Source of the DNA: Neonectria sp. B-13 | Lineage: Eukaryota; Ascomycota; Sordariomycetes; Hypocreales; Nectriaceae | Direction: 5' to 3' | NCBI GenBank assembly: GCA_002682825.1 | Contig: NOKP01000008.1 | Location: forward strand, 62,001 to 126,000 | Length of the DNA: 64,000 nt | In this document: piece by piece, positions 1 through 11,201 of the stretch | Layout of the letters: each line of letters begins with the position of its first letter | Position numbering within the stretch: the stretch's first letter is position 1 | Notes under the pieces: generated by a model | What the model was told of the DNA's origin: nothing | What the model saw: the letters and a program-made list of their open reading frames with translations, nothing else | Database searches by the model: none | Program-made: the position numbers and the translations under genes

Positions 1-227
1 AGGATCACACCAGAAAGCACCCTGAAACAGGCGCGAGTATGCACCCATTTAGTTTCTAAGGCCAAATCCTATTGACCTAAATAACTAATCTGAGAACTCA
101 TAATTGGGCAACCCTAACTTGAGAAAACCCGGGGCACGGGGACCATCTGTTGGCAAAACGCCAACAAAAGCGTCAAAGCGGTCCCAGGTCTCTATGGAAC
201 ATCACAAAGACCACCGAATAGAACTCT

Positions 228-2247
228 CTATTTCAGCTCCTTATCCTTCTCCTTCTCCTCGAGGTGGGTGGACTCAGCCTGAATCTGCTCGACCTTCTCA
301 TTGAGGATTTCCTCGTTCTCCTCCTCCTCGATGGCTTGCTTGTATAGGCCTCTCTTGATATCCCGCTGCCACAGCAGGTAGCCGGTTATGAACAGGGAAA
401 CCCAGATAATACAGAGGCAGATGCTAGCAGTAAAACCCCTCGTCCACTGGGGACCCTCGGTGATAGGGAACACGACGACGTTGTACCAAGTGAAGAAAGA
501 CCAGCCGACAGTCATCTATAGAAAGCGCACGTATGGTTAGCCTACAGCCCCCGTGCGGAATATTGACCAGAATGGGACTACTCACCATGGCACCAGTGGT
601 GAAACTCTTGGCTTCGTTATCGTCCTTCATGATAAGATGGATGAAAGGGAAGAGCATTGGGGTGACGCAGGAGTTGAACCCCATAAGAAACCAGGCCGCG
701 AACTTCAAACCAACAGGAATATACCAGATTCGGAGGCAGATATTAGAGAAGATCAAGATGGTACCGGTGAAGAGGACTGGCATCCAAATCGGGTACACCC
801 TACGAGAGTCCCAAGGTTAGTGTGCCGCCTGCTGAAAGCAGAATAGAAGAGGTGGACCGAGACTCACATGACGAACTGCGGAACAACACTTCCACAGACA
901 ATAGCCATAAGTTGGGTACCTGTGGGCAGGATGTTGATCAACTCGACCGAGTACTCACCGGTGGACTTGACCCAGATGCCCATCTGGCCGGCGACCCAGG
1001 TAGTACACTGGTAGCTACCAGCCAAAGGTCATTAGCATTGACGCAATTTCAAGATATTTGGACGACAACTTACCAGACGTAGGTAGTCACGGCGAAATAG
1101 AAGTGCCAGTGGCCGAAGACACGCTTCAGCATGCGCTTTCCGATCTTGGAACTTTTCCTGACACCGTCGTCTTGCATGCGCGCTTGGGCGAGCTTCTGCT
1201 CCTCCTCCTTGAGCCACCAGACGCGGGGGCTGGTGGGCAGACCCGGGAAGAGGAAGAAACCGGCAATGGCAATGGGGAGACTGATGATACCATCCACGAT
1301 GAAGACCCAGCGCCTGGGAGAAAGGGGAAATGTCAGATTGGTATGTACGACCGAGCGAAAAAGGCATGAGAACTTACCATCCCTCCATGCCAAGCTTCCC
1401 ATCAAGGCCAGCGTGGGCTGCAGCCTGCATGTAGCCAGCGAAAGCGGCGCCGATGTTGCTGGAGACGTACCAAACGCCGGCGCGCTTGAACACTTCGTCG
1501 GACCGGTACCAGGACGAGAGGATGTAGAGCGAACCGGTGGCGGCTGGCGTCTCGAAAAGACCCATGAGGAATCGCATACCGTAAATCATCTCATTGCTGT
1601 TGTTGCGGCATTGGATAAAGGTGACGATGGACCACAGGGTCTCGCAGATGGGGAGGTACCATCGCGACAACTTAGGACGGGAGATGATCATCATGGAGGG
1701 GATTTCCAGGACGAGATAACCGATGTTGTAAAAGGTGCTGAACAAGTTGTATTCGATTCCCTTGATGTCCAGGTCCTCCTTCATTCCCGAGTTGTAAGCA
1801 TTGGTGATGTTGGACTGGTCAAGCCACTTGACGAAGACTATAGCGTGTTAGTGTTGGAGCTCCAGGGTGTCGTTGAGGATGCCTACATAGCAAGCAGCTG
1901 TTTTCTAAGTTAGCATAATGCCCACGTTCAAGCCCTAGGCGGCTTGACTAGCTCGATGCAGAGACTTACATGAGGGGAAGAATGATGCGGTCCTGCTTCT
2001 TGACAAGGGCGACTTCCTCCTTGCTGTAGTGGCTGGGGTACCAGTCGAAGACGTAGAGCCAAGCGAGTCGGAAATCCCTCTTGGGCGGCTTGGTGGCCGA
2101 GCTCACCACGACACCGTTCTTGATCACCGGCGTCGGGCCGATATTCGCATCGTCAGCGAGTGGCGGCTGCTGCTGGCTGTTCTGCCCGGGGACTGGGGCA
2201 GTTTGGATGGCGATGTCATCGTTCGCCTTGTGCGGTTGAGTCGCCAT
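228..2247 (-). CDS. MFS transporter, anion:cation symporter (ACS) family, allantoate/pantothenate-permease-like
   Basis: Plasma-membrane importer of a small organic anion or vitamin-like substrate; the exact substrate cannot be read from sequence. The model has seven exons: 2247-1970, 1897-1887, 1837-1378, 1313-1074, 1014-868, 799-586 and 515-228, giving 545 aa. The second exon is only 11 nt, and without it the frame fails. After the N-terminal cytosolic tail comes a first membrane segment followed by the [13 protein letters not shown] stretch typical of the Dal5/Fen2/Seo1/Liz1 group. Further hydrophobic segments and a Glu/Lys-rich cytosolic C-terminus follow. The start at 2247 is the first ATG of the open frame. 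It is divergent from the GH88 gene at 2729, with about 480 bp between them, so the two could share a promoter region. Family assignment is firm; substrate is not. Confidence 0.9.
1887..1897 (-). other. 11-nt microexon of the ACS transporter
   Basis: The sequence CTGCTTGCTAT on the minus strand is preceded by ACAG and followed by GTAGGC. Including it joins exon 1 (ending ILPL + AT) to exon 3 (starting TC TTC GTC) and gives the continuous family-typical stretch [17 protein letters not shown]. The total coding length is then 1,638 nt, a multiple of three. Confidence 0.8.
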
Positions 2248-2728
2248 CTTGACACTTGTGCACCGGTGTCAATGTCTAGGGGCCGTGTTTCCTTCTTCCG
2301 ACAGGAACAAGAGGAAGAGAGGAAGATAGGAAGAGGGCCAGGCTCTTGGGCTGTAGATGGCTGGTGATGGCCCAAGAAGCAAGGCAACGAGTGGGGAGAG
2401 ACGGAGTCTTAATAAACATTCATCTTCATAATCTCTTTGCTCGCGTCCGCGGGGCCCCACGAATCTCGTCCGGGGTGATGCCACACGGCCGTCTTCCCCG
2501 CGTTCCCCGTTCCCCATAAGCCCTGGCCCGAGTTGGAGTACATGCCACTACTCCGGGGCCCGGGGCAATCGTCGCGGAGCAATCATAGTGGGCCCCGGAG
2601 CATGCCAAGACCGCCTAGTCTATGTCGAGCTGCTTGGTGTCGCTGCTCGGGGCAATCGCAGCGGAGCAATCGTCGTGGGCTCCGGAGCATTCCAACTCCA
2701 GACTCCAGAGACCTGATATTGTCGCCTC
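2248..2728. promoter_or_regulatory. Divergent intergenic region between MFS and GH88 genes
   Basis: 480 bp between the start codons of the ACS transporter (minus) and the GH88 hydrolase (plus). It contains several GC-rich stretches and near-repeats of GGGGCAATCG-(T/C)-(C/A)GCGGAGCAATC around 2562-2584 and 2649-2671. I see no gene here. It is presumably a bidirectional promoter. Confidence 0.4.
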
Positions 2729-4603
2729 ATGCCCCCAAACAGACATGTCATGCTCACAGAAATACCTGCTAATAGCGCCCCCGTCCCAGAGTCCTCGCGT
2801 CCTATGCAGTTCAAATATCTTCTTGAGAGATCAAAGCTCGAGGAAGACGTCGAGTACCACAACATGTCCGAGGCGCAGAGCAACAGTATAGGGCCCGAGG
2901 CTCTAAGTACATCACCTTCCGGGACAGAGACTACATCTCAAGAATTTACGATGCCGGGGCGTACACTGCTAGAGGCTGCATTGCAACAGGAGCCAGTCGC
3001 CCAACATCAAGCATCACTCGAGGACCCCATTTCGCTTACATTCGAAGCGCCTTTGGTGGAACATCAGCTGGAGCACTGTCCCTCGGATGAGTCCCCCCAA
3101 ACACCAGCCAGCTCTGATGAGGACTCTCTGGCAGATAATTCGACCCTGAGAAGCCCTTTCACAGAACCAGACAGGTTGTTCCAAGACGTTCCTGCCTTGA
3201 CCAGGCGCACAACTATCAGCGAGGCTCTTGCGGAGCTCTATGCCGGCAACATCCTCGCCAAGGCCTACCGAACCGCAACCAAGTCTTTGGTCGGAGAGAA
3301 GCGCTTCCCAAACTACTTCCCTGAGTACGTGCCGCAGGATGGCGAAGACGCTGGCAACTACACACTGCGTGAGGCCGAATTTTGGACATGCGGCTTCTTT
3401 CCAGGCACGCTGTACCTATTGTTGGAACGTGCTATTCGGTTCCCCCGCCACATCCGCGTGTCCAACTCGGACCCGTCAAACCCCGATAGCATTAGTATCG
3501 AAACAATCCGGCTGAACCTTCAGACCCTCTGCGACACCTGGACAAGGCCACTCCATGGCATGGCTAGCCGTACAGACACCCATGACATTGGGTTCATTGT
3601 CATGCCGGCCTTGAAGCTCGACTGGGAGCTCAATGGAAACGTTCAGAGCCTCAACTCAATCATCTGTGCCGCCCGGAGCTTGGCCACGAGATACGTCCCC
3701 GCGTCGGGCGCGATCCGTAGTTGGGACTTGTTGCTGAAGGAGAACATCGAGATACGCGACCAGACGGAGAACATGATCGTCATCATAGACAGTCTCTGCA
3801 ACCTGGATCTACTCTACTACGCCGCCGAGCACTGCCCCGACGGGCAGGACCTCTACGACATGGCCACTTCGCACGCACGCGTTCTGCTCCGGTCGCACCT
3901 ACGCGAGGAGAAGCCAGTCCCATCGTCCAAGGGTTCCTACACGGGACCGTGGTACTCGACCTGTCATGTCGCCAACATCGACCCCCGAACCGGCCATCTA
4001 AAGTCTCGCCTGACGCACCAGGGCTACAGCGACGAATCTACATGGGCACGGGGCCAGGCGTGGGGTATCCTTGGCTACGCCCAGACATACGTGTCGACCA
4101 AGGATGACACGTTCCTACGGGCAGCCTGCGGCCTGGCCGAGTACTTCCTGTACCGTCTGGAGACGGCACCTGAGTGCGTGCCCAAGAACAGCCGCTACGT
4201 GCCGCTCTGGGACTTTGACGCGCCCATCGACGACCCTGCGAACCCGCTGCGCGACTCGTCGGCCGGCGCCATCGCCGCCAACGGCATGCTTGTTCTATCT
4301 CAAGCGCTAGCAGCGCTGGGCCAAGATGACCTCGCCGGTCGGTACCGCCGGGCAGCCGTGGACGTCGTGCGGGAGCTGCTGGGTTTTGCACAGGCTCCCG
4401 AGAAGGCGCGCTTGGTCAAGGGACCTGTCAACGCCATCGAGGTCGAGGACGAGACTCTCCAGGCCTTTGATGGCATCCTGAAGTATGGCACGGCTAACAA
4501 CAATCACAACTCCAAGAAGCGATACGCCAATCATGGGCTGGTATATGGTGACTACTATCTAGTCGCCTTTGGGAATCGGTTGCTCCATATGAGCCTCGTG
4601 TAA
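2729..4603 (+). CDS. Glycoside hydrolase family 88 protein, unsaturated glucuronyl hydrolase-like
   Basis: GH88 enzymes hydrate the 4,5-unsaturated uronic acid at the non-reducing end of oligosaccharides released by polysaccharide lyases. Here the single uninterrupted frame gives 624 aa from 2729. The two family Asp residues are visible as Asp286 in DTHDIGF and Asp354 in IIDSLCNL, and the downstream YSDESTWARGQAWGILGY block is diagnostic. The GH88 core begins near residue 165, so there is an unusually long N-terminal extension rich in Ser, Glu and Thr. Translation may instead start at a later Met, for example MQFKYLL near 2804. No signal peptide is apparent, so it is likely intracellular and acts on imported oligosaccharides. 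The neighbouring divergent transporter may be functionally linked, but that is inference. Confidence 0.9.
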   Translation: MPPNRHVMLTEIPANSAPVPESSRPMQFKYLLERSKLEEDVEYHNMSEAQSNSIGPEALSTSPSGTETTSQEFTMPGRTLLEAALQQEPVAQHQASLEDPISLTFEAPLVEHQLEHCPSDESPQTPASSDEDSLADNSTLRSPFTEPDRLFQDVPALTRRTTISEALAELYAGNILAKAYRTATKSLVGEKRFPNYFPEYVPQDGEDAGNYTLREAEFWTCGFFPGTLYLLLERAIRFPRHIRVSNSDPSNPDSISIETIRLNLQTLCDTWTRPLHGMASRTDTHDIGFIVMPALKLDWELNGNVQSLNSIICAARSLATRYVPASGAIRSWDLLLKENIEIRDQTENMIVIIDSLCNLDLLYYAAEHCPDGQDLYDMATSHARVLLRSHLREEKPVPSSKGSYTGPWYSTCHVANIDPRTGHLKSRLTHQGYSDESTWARGQAWGILGYAQTYVSTKDDTFLRAACGLAEYFLYRLETAPECVPKNSRYVPLWDFDAPIDDPANPLRDSSAGAIAANGMLVLSQALAALGQDDLAGRYRRAAVDVVRELLGFAQAPEKARLVKGPVNAIEVEDETLQAFDGILKYGTANNNHNSKKRYANHGLVYGDYYLVAFGNRLLHMSLV

Positions 4604-5560
4604 CATACATTTCAAGTGCCCGTTTCCTCTATCGTCTTCTCCACGGAAACGTAGAATCATTTGGATAGATGGGCCAACCAAGGCTTTGTCGGTCGCCATT
4701 GCGACTAGGGTTAACATATACCGGCAAGATAGACAGGTATTAGAGTCACGGACGACAGTCGAGCTGTCGACAATAAACAAGGCTTCTGGTCAATTATTTC
4801 CATTTCTAGTACTGACCTCGCAATGAGTGCGATGTCACTAATACTCGATTGTTTCTGGTGCTCTTTTCTTTGCGTTCCTGTGCTTGGGGATCTGGAATAA
4901 GACTCTTGGATTGTATTATGCATGGCGGGGGAGTTCGCACGCTCAAGCTACTTCTCTAAGCGAAGTGCCGCTTAATGATGGGCGAGGGCCTCAGAGCTTG
5001 TGTTAATGTTGAGAGGTGCCCATTGCAGAGGCACAGACCTGGAGCAACGCAATACACGGCCGGAGTTGGTACGGACCGGAGCTGGGAATGGCTTTGTTAC
5101 CTTTTGTATCCATTGAAATTAGGTATTGACACCACTACCAAACAAGAAGAATTACTCGCTTCAATGGTTTCCATTCTGACAAACAAGTAGAGGTTTGACT
5201 TGAGCCGTCCCGGAACTAGCCCCGGAAGTGCTCTAAAAGCAGAAATGGCTGAATGAAGCGCCATGCCAGTTTTCTTATTGCACTTGACGCCAGTGATAAT
5301 CCGGCACATCCCTCTCGGGTTTTATCTTTCGACCACGGCCGCTGCCTGGATGGTGAATCAGAGCCCTTCTCCAAGTTTCTCCGCATTAGTGGCCCTTGTA
5401 GTCTCTGGGCGGGCGTGCTGGGCCTGGGGAAAACTAGCCAACCAGGTTGGGTACGTCTTAGACTAAGTCGTTCACGTATAGCACGTAGACCGTGGCTGTG
5501 TCTAAATTGCAATATGGTGCGATGTTGCACATTAAATATATACTGTCATCATCTGCATCA
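4604..5560. other. Intergenic, no gene seen
   Basis: Between the convergent GH88 gene (plus) and methyltransferase gene (minus). Only short unconvincing frames are present, with no domain motifs, no plausible splice structure and no repeats. Confidence 0.5.
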
Positions 5561-6750
5561 TCAGCTCGGCGTCCCGGGCTTCTGCGCGCACAAAGAATGG
5601 AAGTGCACGTAGGAATGCACCGAAGTATCCATCAAATCTTTCCGCACCTTGATAAGGAAGACTTCGACCTCCTCGGGCGTCCAACCGAGGCCCCGGGTGT
5701 AAGGACCCATGGTGATGGCCTGGAGACCATCGTAAATGACACTCCTGTTATAAAGGCCAATCATCTTCAGGCTGGGGTCCTTGGGCCATGTTCCGACTGG
5801 TACCTTTTTGATTTCGTGGCGGATGTTTACAAAGCCTGCTTCTCTTAACCTGTCTGCGTTCTTCTCAGCGGCGTGCATTTCGATGCCAAAGGTAGCCAGT
5901 CCATCCCTGATATTTGCTACCATCTGCGGTGGTGTGTAATCAGGGCGGAGGGTTCCGTCGTCGCATCCGTATACCCAGCGGAACTCGGGAAGCTCAATCC
6001 AACCGCCGGCTTTTAGGGTGCTAGTCATAATGTGTCAGTTATAGGTAGCACTTTTGCCGATCGCAGCTGATTTGTACCTGTATGCCTGCGCAAATAGAGC
6101 CGGCCAGTTTTTGATGGCGGTGGACATGTTCCGTAAATGGACAAGATCAAGCGAGTCTGGCCGATGGAGCCAGGGCGCTTCAGCGTCGTCGACGAGAAAC
6201 TTGACGTTTGGAGGCACCCAGGGCGGCTGGATAGGGCTCAGGTCAATGCCGATGACTTCGGCTGCCGGATACTCGTCGCCCACTAATAAGCGAATCAGCA
6301 TGACATGCCAACAAGGATAATAAACATCAGGTAGTTTGGTGGCAGACTGTCAATGGCCCAGCTTCCCGTTCCCGTGCCAATATCTACGATTTTCTGCGGC
6401 TTGTCCAGAGGCGCATTGTGCAGCTTCCCTCCCAAGAGATGGACGGCGACGGTATGCTTCATGTCCTCTCGCTCCTGCTCGGGCATGTCGTTGGGGAATT
6501 GGTACAGGCCTTCCTTGAACTTGTGATACCTGCGACTGTTCTCAAATTGGTAGTCGCGGACGCTTGACGATATCGACGTCGACGTGGCAGACGCCGAATC
6601 GGACGAGTAGCCATCGTCAGTTGGTGCATCGTCCACGTCGATGGGCTGCTCTGGCGGTTCCGGTTCGATCGGCGGGTCTTGGCGAGGCGACTCTGCGTCT
6701 CTCGCCAGAGGCGTCGCCTCTCGTTCTCGTTCTCGATCGGGCTCTGACAT
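5561..6750 (-). CDS. LaeA-like SAM-dependent methyltransferase
   Basis: Class I methyltransferase of the fungal LaeA-like superfamily, which includes regulators of secondary metabolism and many small-molecule methylases. Three exons (6750-6348, 6282-6078, 6020-5561) give 355 aa. The acidic N-terminus is low complexity (Glu/Pro/Asp/Ser-rich). SAM motif I is IVDIGTGTGSWAID, followed across the intron by GDEYPAAEVIGIDLSPIQP, where the IGIDLSPIQP block is typical of this group. The next conserved block is LKAGGWIELPEF, and the C-terminal part is the usual lid/helical region. The start at 6750 (MSEPDRE) is the first ATG of the frame. It lies divergent from an alpha/beta hydrolase gene with a 285-bp gap. 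Substrate is unknown; sequence alone does not make it the LaeA orthologue. Confidence 0.9.
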
Positions 6751-7035
6751 TGGTACCGATAACTCTCTGACAGGCCTCAACTGGGCTAGGAAGGGCTATG
6801 CGAAGCGAAGGGAGGATGATCTGCAGTGACCCTCGTATGATGATGGATCCATTCCTTGCCCCATATCCGCCCCGCCGGTCCTTTGTCAGCAAACATCAGT
6901 TCCCGCTATGCGAGATTTATTAAAGTGGCTTGCACAGCACACCTGGTACTTACCGCTACCGTGCTACACCATGCACGATCCCCTTGATTGAGGAACATCT
7001 TGCAGACAAGCATAGACCATCTTGTTGGAACCACC

Positions 7036-7965
7036 ATGGAGACGTTTCAACTCACCCTTCCCGACAACACGGTTCTGTCAGGGATCCGCAACATTCCCAC
7101 TCAAAAGTCGTCCAGACCAAAGTACTGCCCGCTCGTAGTCGGCCTTCACGGAGGCTGCTACACCAGCCAGTATTTTGACGCGACACCAAACTACACTGCC
7201 AGTCTGACAAGCAACTCCCTCTCGATACCATTCGTCGCTATTGATCGCCCGGGTTACAAGAATTCAACTCCAGTGTCGATCCCCCAAGGCTCTAGCTTTC
7301 CCGAAGAATGGGGCACCAGGCTGCATCAATCTATTCTCCCAGCGCTGTGGGCAGAATTCGGACTGCCGAATGCGTGCAGCTGCATCGTCTTACACTGCCA
7401 CAGCTTTGGTACTAACGGTGCCCTTGTGGCGGCGTCTCTGTATGCTACCAGTACCGCCTCGAGCACTCCGGCGTACCCATTCGGAGGCATCGTCGTGTCT
7501 GGTTTTGGTTCTCACCTGAAGGACACCAGCGGCCACGCGGCACAGCCTGATCCTCCACCGCTACAAGTCAGCATCCCCGTCCACATCAAAGACAGCACTC
7601 TGCTGTTGCCAGGAACGGCCGACGAGGATGTGTACGCCCAGTCGCAGCGCATCGACCACGCCATGCCCTTTGAAGAAATTGCCTCGTTGAGAAAGTCATG
7701 GCTCCCAACATGGAGGGACAAATGGGGTGTCAACGTCACCGTGCCCATCATGGTTGCAGTGGCAGAGAGAGACCACTATTGGGATGCGACAAATGAGCAT
7801 CTCCAAGACTTGGCTGCGAGTTTCCCCAAAAGCACCAGGGTAGACACGAGCATCATCAGGGCTGCGCCGCATAATATTGAGCTGAGTTACTGGAGCGCCG
7901 GATGGTATGCTCGTAGTTTTGGGTTTGCCGTCGAATGTGCAGCGTCACTTGCGTTGAAGAAATAA
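7036..7965 (+). CDS. Alpha/beta hydrolase
   Basis: Single-exon serine hydrolase of 309 aa. The start at 7036 has a near-perfect context (ACCACCATGG); an in-frame ATG at 6988 would add 16 residues. The oxyanion region is LHGGCYTS (near residues 37-44), the nucleophile elbow is HCHSFGTNG with Ser123, a likely acid lies in AERDHYWD, and the catalytic His is probably in the C-terminal APHNIEL. The elbow has His rather than Gly at the first position, as in some epoxide-hydrolase/lipase-like fungal enzymes. It is divergent from the LaeA-like methyltransferase and tail-to-tail (28 bp apart) with a Zn2Cys6 regulator. No signal peptide is obvious, so a cytosolic role is likely. Substrate is unknown. 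Confidence 0.85.
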   Translation: METFQLTLPDNTVLSGIRNIPTQKSSRPKYCPLVVGLHGGCYTSQYFDATPNYTASLTSNSLSIPFVAIDRPGYKNSTPVSIPQGSSFPEEWGTRLHQSILPALWAEFGLPNACSCIVLHCHSFGTNGALVAASLYATSTASSTPAYPFGGIVVSGFGSHLKDTSGHAAQPDPPPLQVSIPVHIKDSTLLLPGTADEDVYAQSQRIDHAMPFEEIASLRKSWLPTWRDKWGVNVTVPIMVAVAERDHYWDATNEHLQDLAASFPKSTRVDTSIIRAAPHNIELSYWSAGWYARSFGFAVECAASLALKK

Positions 7966-7992
7966 TAAATAGCTGAACCGAAGTTCATAATA

Positions 7993-10430
7993 TTAGTATC
8001 TAGTCTGTTCACGTACTCCACGATACATAGAATCCAAGATGGTGTGCATTTTCGCAATGTCCGGGGCATCTCTCTCCCAGAATCTCAAAGTCTGCAGCGA
8101 GCTTTGAAGCAAGGTCTGCCAGTTCGCGGGTGGCTGAAGTCCGCGATTCGGTTGCAGGACCACAGCAAGGACGATGCATGCAGCGAGAAAGGTCTTTCTA
8201 GCAAAGAACCACGACCCACCATGGCGCAGTTTAGATGAGTGTTTCAGAATCAAGGCAGCGCAAAGATCGACGGCTTTTTGCGCGTGGTGGACTGTATCGG
8301 AGTGGACATGGTCAACACTTGGGGAATGCAGTACGTGGTAGACGATAGGGCGTAGGACGAGCTCGCGCCATTCTGAAAATCTCCCGTAGAGGAAATACGA
8401 AAACTCGTTGTCGCTGGGCTGGTCGACCTTGAATTGGACTGCAGGCGGAAGATGGTGATGCCTGTTGGGATGTCAGCAGGTGATCCGATGCAATGAGGAG
8501 TCCTTAACTTGCCACAGCGAAATTTGCTGTTCAAACTCATGGTAGTGGCGGACTAAGTACGCTTGATTCTGGAGCCAGAAGTAATCGCCTCGCTGATACA
8601 GCACCTGCACCGTTTCGTCTATGGCGCGTCGGAGGGAGATCTCGGCGAGGTAGTAGCACCAGCCTTTCTCATCGACGAGGCGTTGATTGTCTTGAGGGGT
8701 GCCTATGAATTCGGGACTGGTAGCTCCGTGCTGGGAAGAAGCAAGGTCAGGAGGAGGCGCTGGAAATGCATCTGGATATGAGAGATGTTCCAAGCCGCTT
8801 GTGGGAAGTCCGGCCTCCAAGAGAAGTTCGCTGCTAGATATTAGCCTGGAATGTTTAACGACAAAGGCACGTACTTTTCAGCTCTCCAGCAAGACCAAAA
8901 TACTCTCTGTTCCAAGTGTTGACTTGACACGGAGCTTCCGGGTTTCCCTGGCTGTTGGCGTTGGCCAAGCAAATGCGCATGAAGCCGGACAGACGCTTCC
9001 CGTAGGTGGAACCATGCCTGCAGTGGTTGGAGACAATACTTGTCATACATCGAGGCAAGGAACAGACACTGGATATCCTGGATTGAATGGCCCAGAAGCC
9101 CAAACCGCTTTTTCGCTGCCAGGTAGTAGGCATCAGACTCGGACCTGTTGTCCATTTGATGCTTCATGCGCAGCTGCATGTCTTCCTCGTTAACATGATC
9201 AGGGGGCGGTTCCCATGGAACCGTATACGCGGCTAAGGCGCAAGCAACGAGCTGTGCGCATTAGTCCGTATGTCTACAAGAGCAAGAGGCTTGTTTACTC
9301 ACCACCAGACAAGATTCTGAATCCCATCTCACGCCGTGTTCTTCGGCGACTCTCGCCAAGCGCATCAACTCATCCCCATCGAGAACGGGATTCCGAGGAT
9401 GAACGTGGTTAAGGAACTTGCGACACAGAGGTACAAACGCATCATCGCGGATACCCTTGGTGGCTTGCTCTTGTGTTGCGTTCTTTGGCAGCCCTCCTGC
9501 GTCTTGTTTCCTGGCCTTGTAATCAGAGTCCATGAGGAACGACTCAATTCGGGCATCCTCTTCGGACACGATGCCGTTAAAGATGGGCCACCTCAGTAGG
9601 GACTCGCATCGAGCCAATGCGTGGGGACGGCTGACGGGACTGGAGGCCTTTACTTTGCTGGGAGTATTATGAGACGCGTTGTCGGTCACTTCAGTCCATG
9701 GGCTCAGGCCCACAACGTTGGGGGATGTGCTATTCTGAACATTTGCAACGGTTGTAGCTGAGAAAGTGGCAGGACTGTTGATCGAAAGGTTCGACTGCGA
9801 GGAGGACTGGTTCTTTTCCAGCATCTGCTTGATGGTTTCCAGTTGCTTGAGGATCTGGCGACCCATTCCAGCATCTTGTTCAGGGTCTTCGATGCTATCC
9901 TCCAACCATTCCGAGTCCCCGTACACGCATTTCGCTTTGTGTCGCACGCAATAGCCACAGCACGGACGGACATTGTCACACTTGGTCTTGCGGAGACGAC
10001 AGAACTGGCATGCAGTGACGGCTCTCTTCCTGCGAGTAAAATCGGTAGTCGTAGCTCGTTTCCGCTTCTGGCTTGAGTGGCCTTGTGTGTCTTCAGCGTC
10101 ATCTTGAGCCACGTCTTCAGCACCATGCTCCCTACCGAGGTCTACCGGTTGATGCTCCGTCTGCTGACGATGGTCCTCGGGCTCCATCAACGCGCGGAGT
10201 CTGAGTGGGGCCGGAGCATCCCCGGATTGTGGACGTTTGGCGGGCAAGTCGACCATTTCGTTGTGACTCGTGACGTGAAGTGTCGACGGAACAACGGGGA
10301 AGGACGGCCAAAGTGAACACGGAGGAGGGTTGACGCGGGGAGACGGAGGTGAGAAGAGTCCGGGGGTCGGTTGAGGGTTGCCCGATGCGGTAAAGATAGG
10401 TGCGCTAGTTGTGGAGGTGGATTTGGTCAT
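7993..10430 (-). CDS. Zn2Cys6 transcription factor with fungal-specific regulatory domain
   Basis: Nuclear DNA-binding regulator. Four exons (10430-9303, 9251-8875, 8833-8514 region, 8461-7993) give about 764 aa. The binuclear zinc cluster lies at about residues 135-165: Cys-x2-Cys-x6-Cys, then Cys-x2-Cys-x6-Cys, seen as ACQFCRLRKTKC and CGYCVRHKAKC. The middle region carries the fungal_trans (Gal4-type) middle homology with PRNPVLDGDELM and HSIQDIQCLFLASMY. The last intron (8462-8512) uses a GC donor (GCAAGT): only this restores the expected W-x3-LPP stretch and the frame. The second intron ends in a TAGCAG tandem acceptor, so two isoforms differing by one codon are possible. The start at 10430 (MTKSTST) was chosen as the first ATG; 10260 (MVDLPAK) is an alternative. 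It is divergent from the P450 gene, which it may regulate. Confidence 0.88.
8462..8512 (-). other. GC-AG intron in the Zn2Cys6 gene
   Basis: On the minus strand the exon ends CTGTG and the intron begins GCAAGTTAAGG, ending AACAG 51 bp later. A GT donor at the neighbouring GTGGCA or GTTAAG gives either a missing Trp or the wrong frame. The GC donor restores ISLWHHHLPPAVQF, the family-typical reading. Confidence 0.75.
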
Positions 10431-11201
10431 CTTGGAACACTCCAACCGGCAATTGAGAAAGAGGCAAATCAGGGCCCGGCTTGTTGTATCTGCCCCGTCT
10501 ACCCCCGTTACCTCCGTAGAGTTCAAGCACCCTGCATCAGCTTCAAGCTAAAGAAGCAAGGTCCGGGAGGCCAAGACCCATCTGACATCGATAGATTGCA
10601 GTCGGCAGATGCAGAAACCACATTCCGCTTACCCCGCAAGTCGACTTGTCGGTTTTACGGCCGTTAGTGGCAACCAAGTTCTGCAAACTAGTAATGAGGC
10701 CTGTTGCATTGGCTGGGTAATGAAGACATCCCGGTCGTTCCGCCCGTCTGGAAGTGCATGACGATAGCTCAACGGCAAGCATCCATCAAACCTAGGAGAC
10801 TCTCACTTCTCCAAAGGGGTCCATCTTTCGTCATACCTGTTAGGCATCTCCTCCATCGACAAAGAATACGCTAACAGCCTTCAACGACCACCACAACAAT
10901 CCACAGTCCCTACCCGTGTCCATCTGCCGAGGAAGTGGGGTTCCGAAGCCGCCACCCTCGCATCCGTCCTCTGCTATCTACCCCAGAGATCCTTCAAGGA
11001 TGCATACGCCGGAGTGGACCGAAATCGTGGGGTGCTGTGCGTTATCTCTGGGGAAGTTTGCCTCGGGCCTTCGTATCCGAACGGGAGTTGGCGTGTCGCT
11101 CTCGAGTGAAAAGGATCAAGATCCTCCTTAGGCCTCAGACAAACATGTTGCTAGCTTCTCTACATCTACCCAAGGTTACCTGAAGAGTCTCCATATTCAA
11201 C
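10431..11201. promoter_or_regulatory. Divergent promoter region between Zn2Cys6 regulator and P450
   Basis: 770 bp with no convincing gene; all frames are short and lack motifs. It should hold the promoters of both flanking genes. CGG triplets are present (for example near 10672, 10739 and 10949), but no clear inverted or everted pair stands out. Confidence 0.45.

Noticed and set aside
1131..1913. 260-codon open frame on the plus strand
   Set aside because: It lies antisense to the well supported ACS transporter exons and has no motif of its own.
5253..5612. 119-codon frame between GH88 and the methyltransferase
   Set aside because: Overlaps the methyltransferase 3' end and has no recognisable motif.
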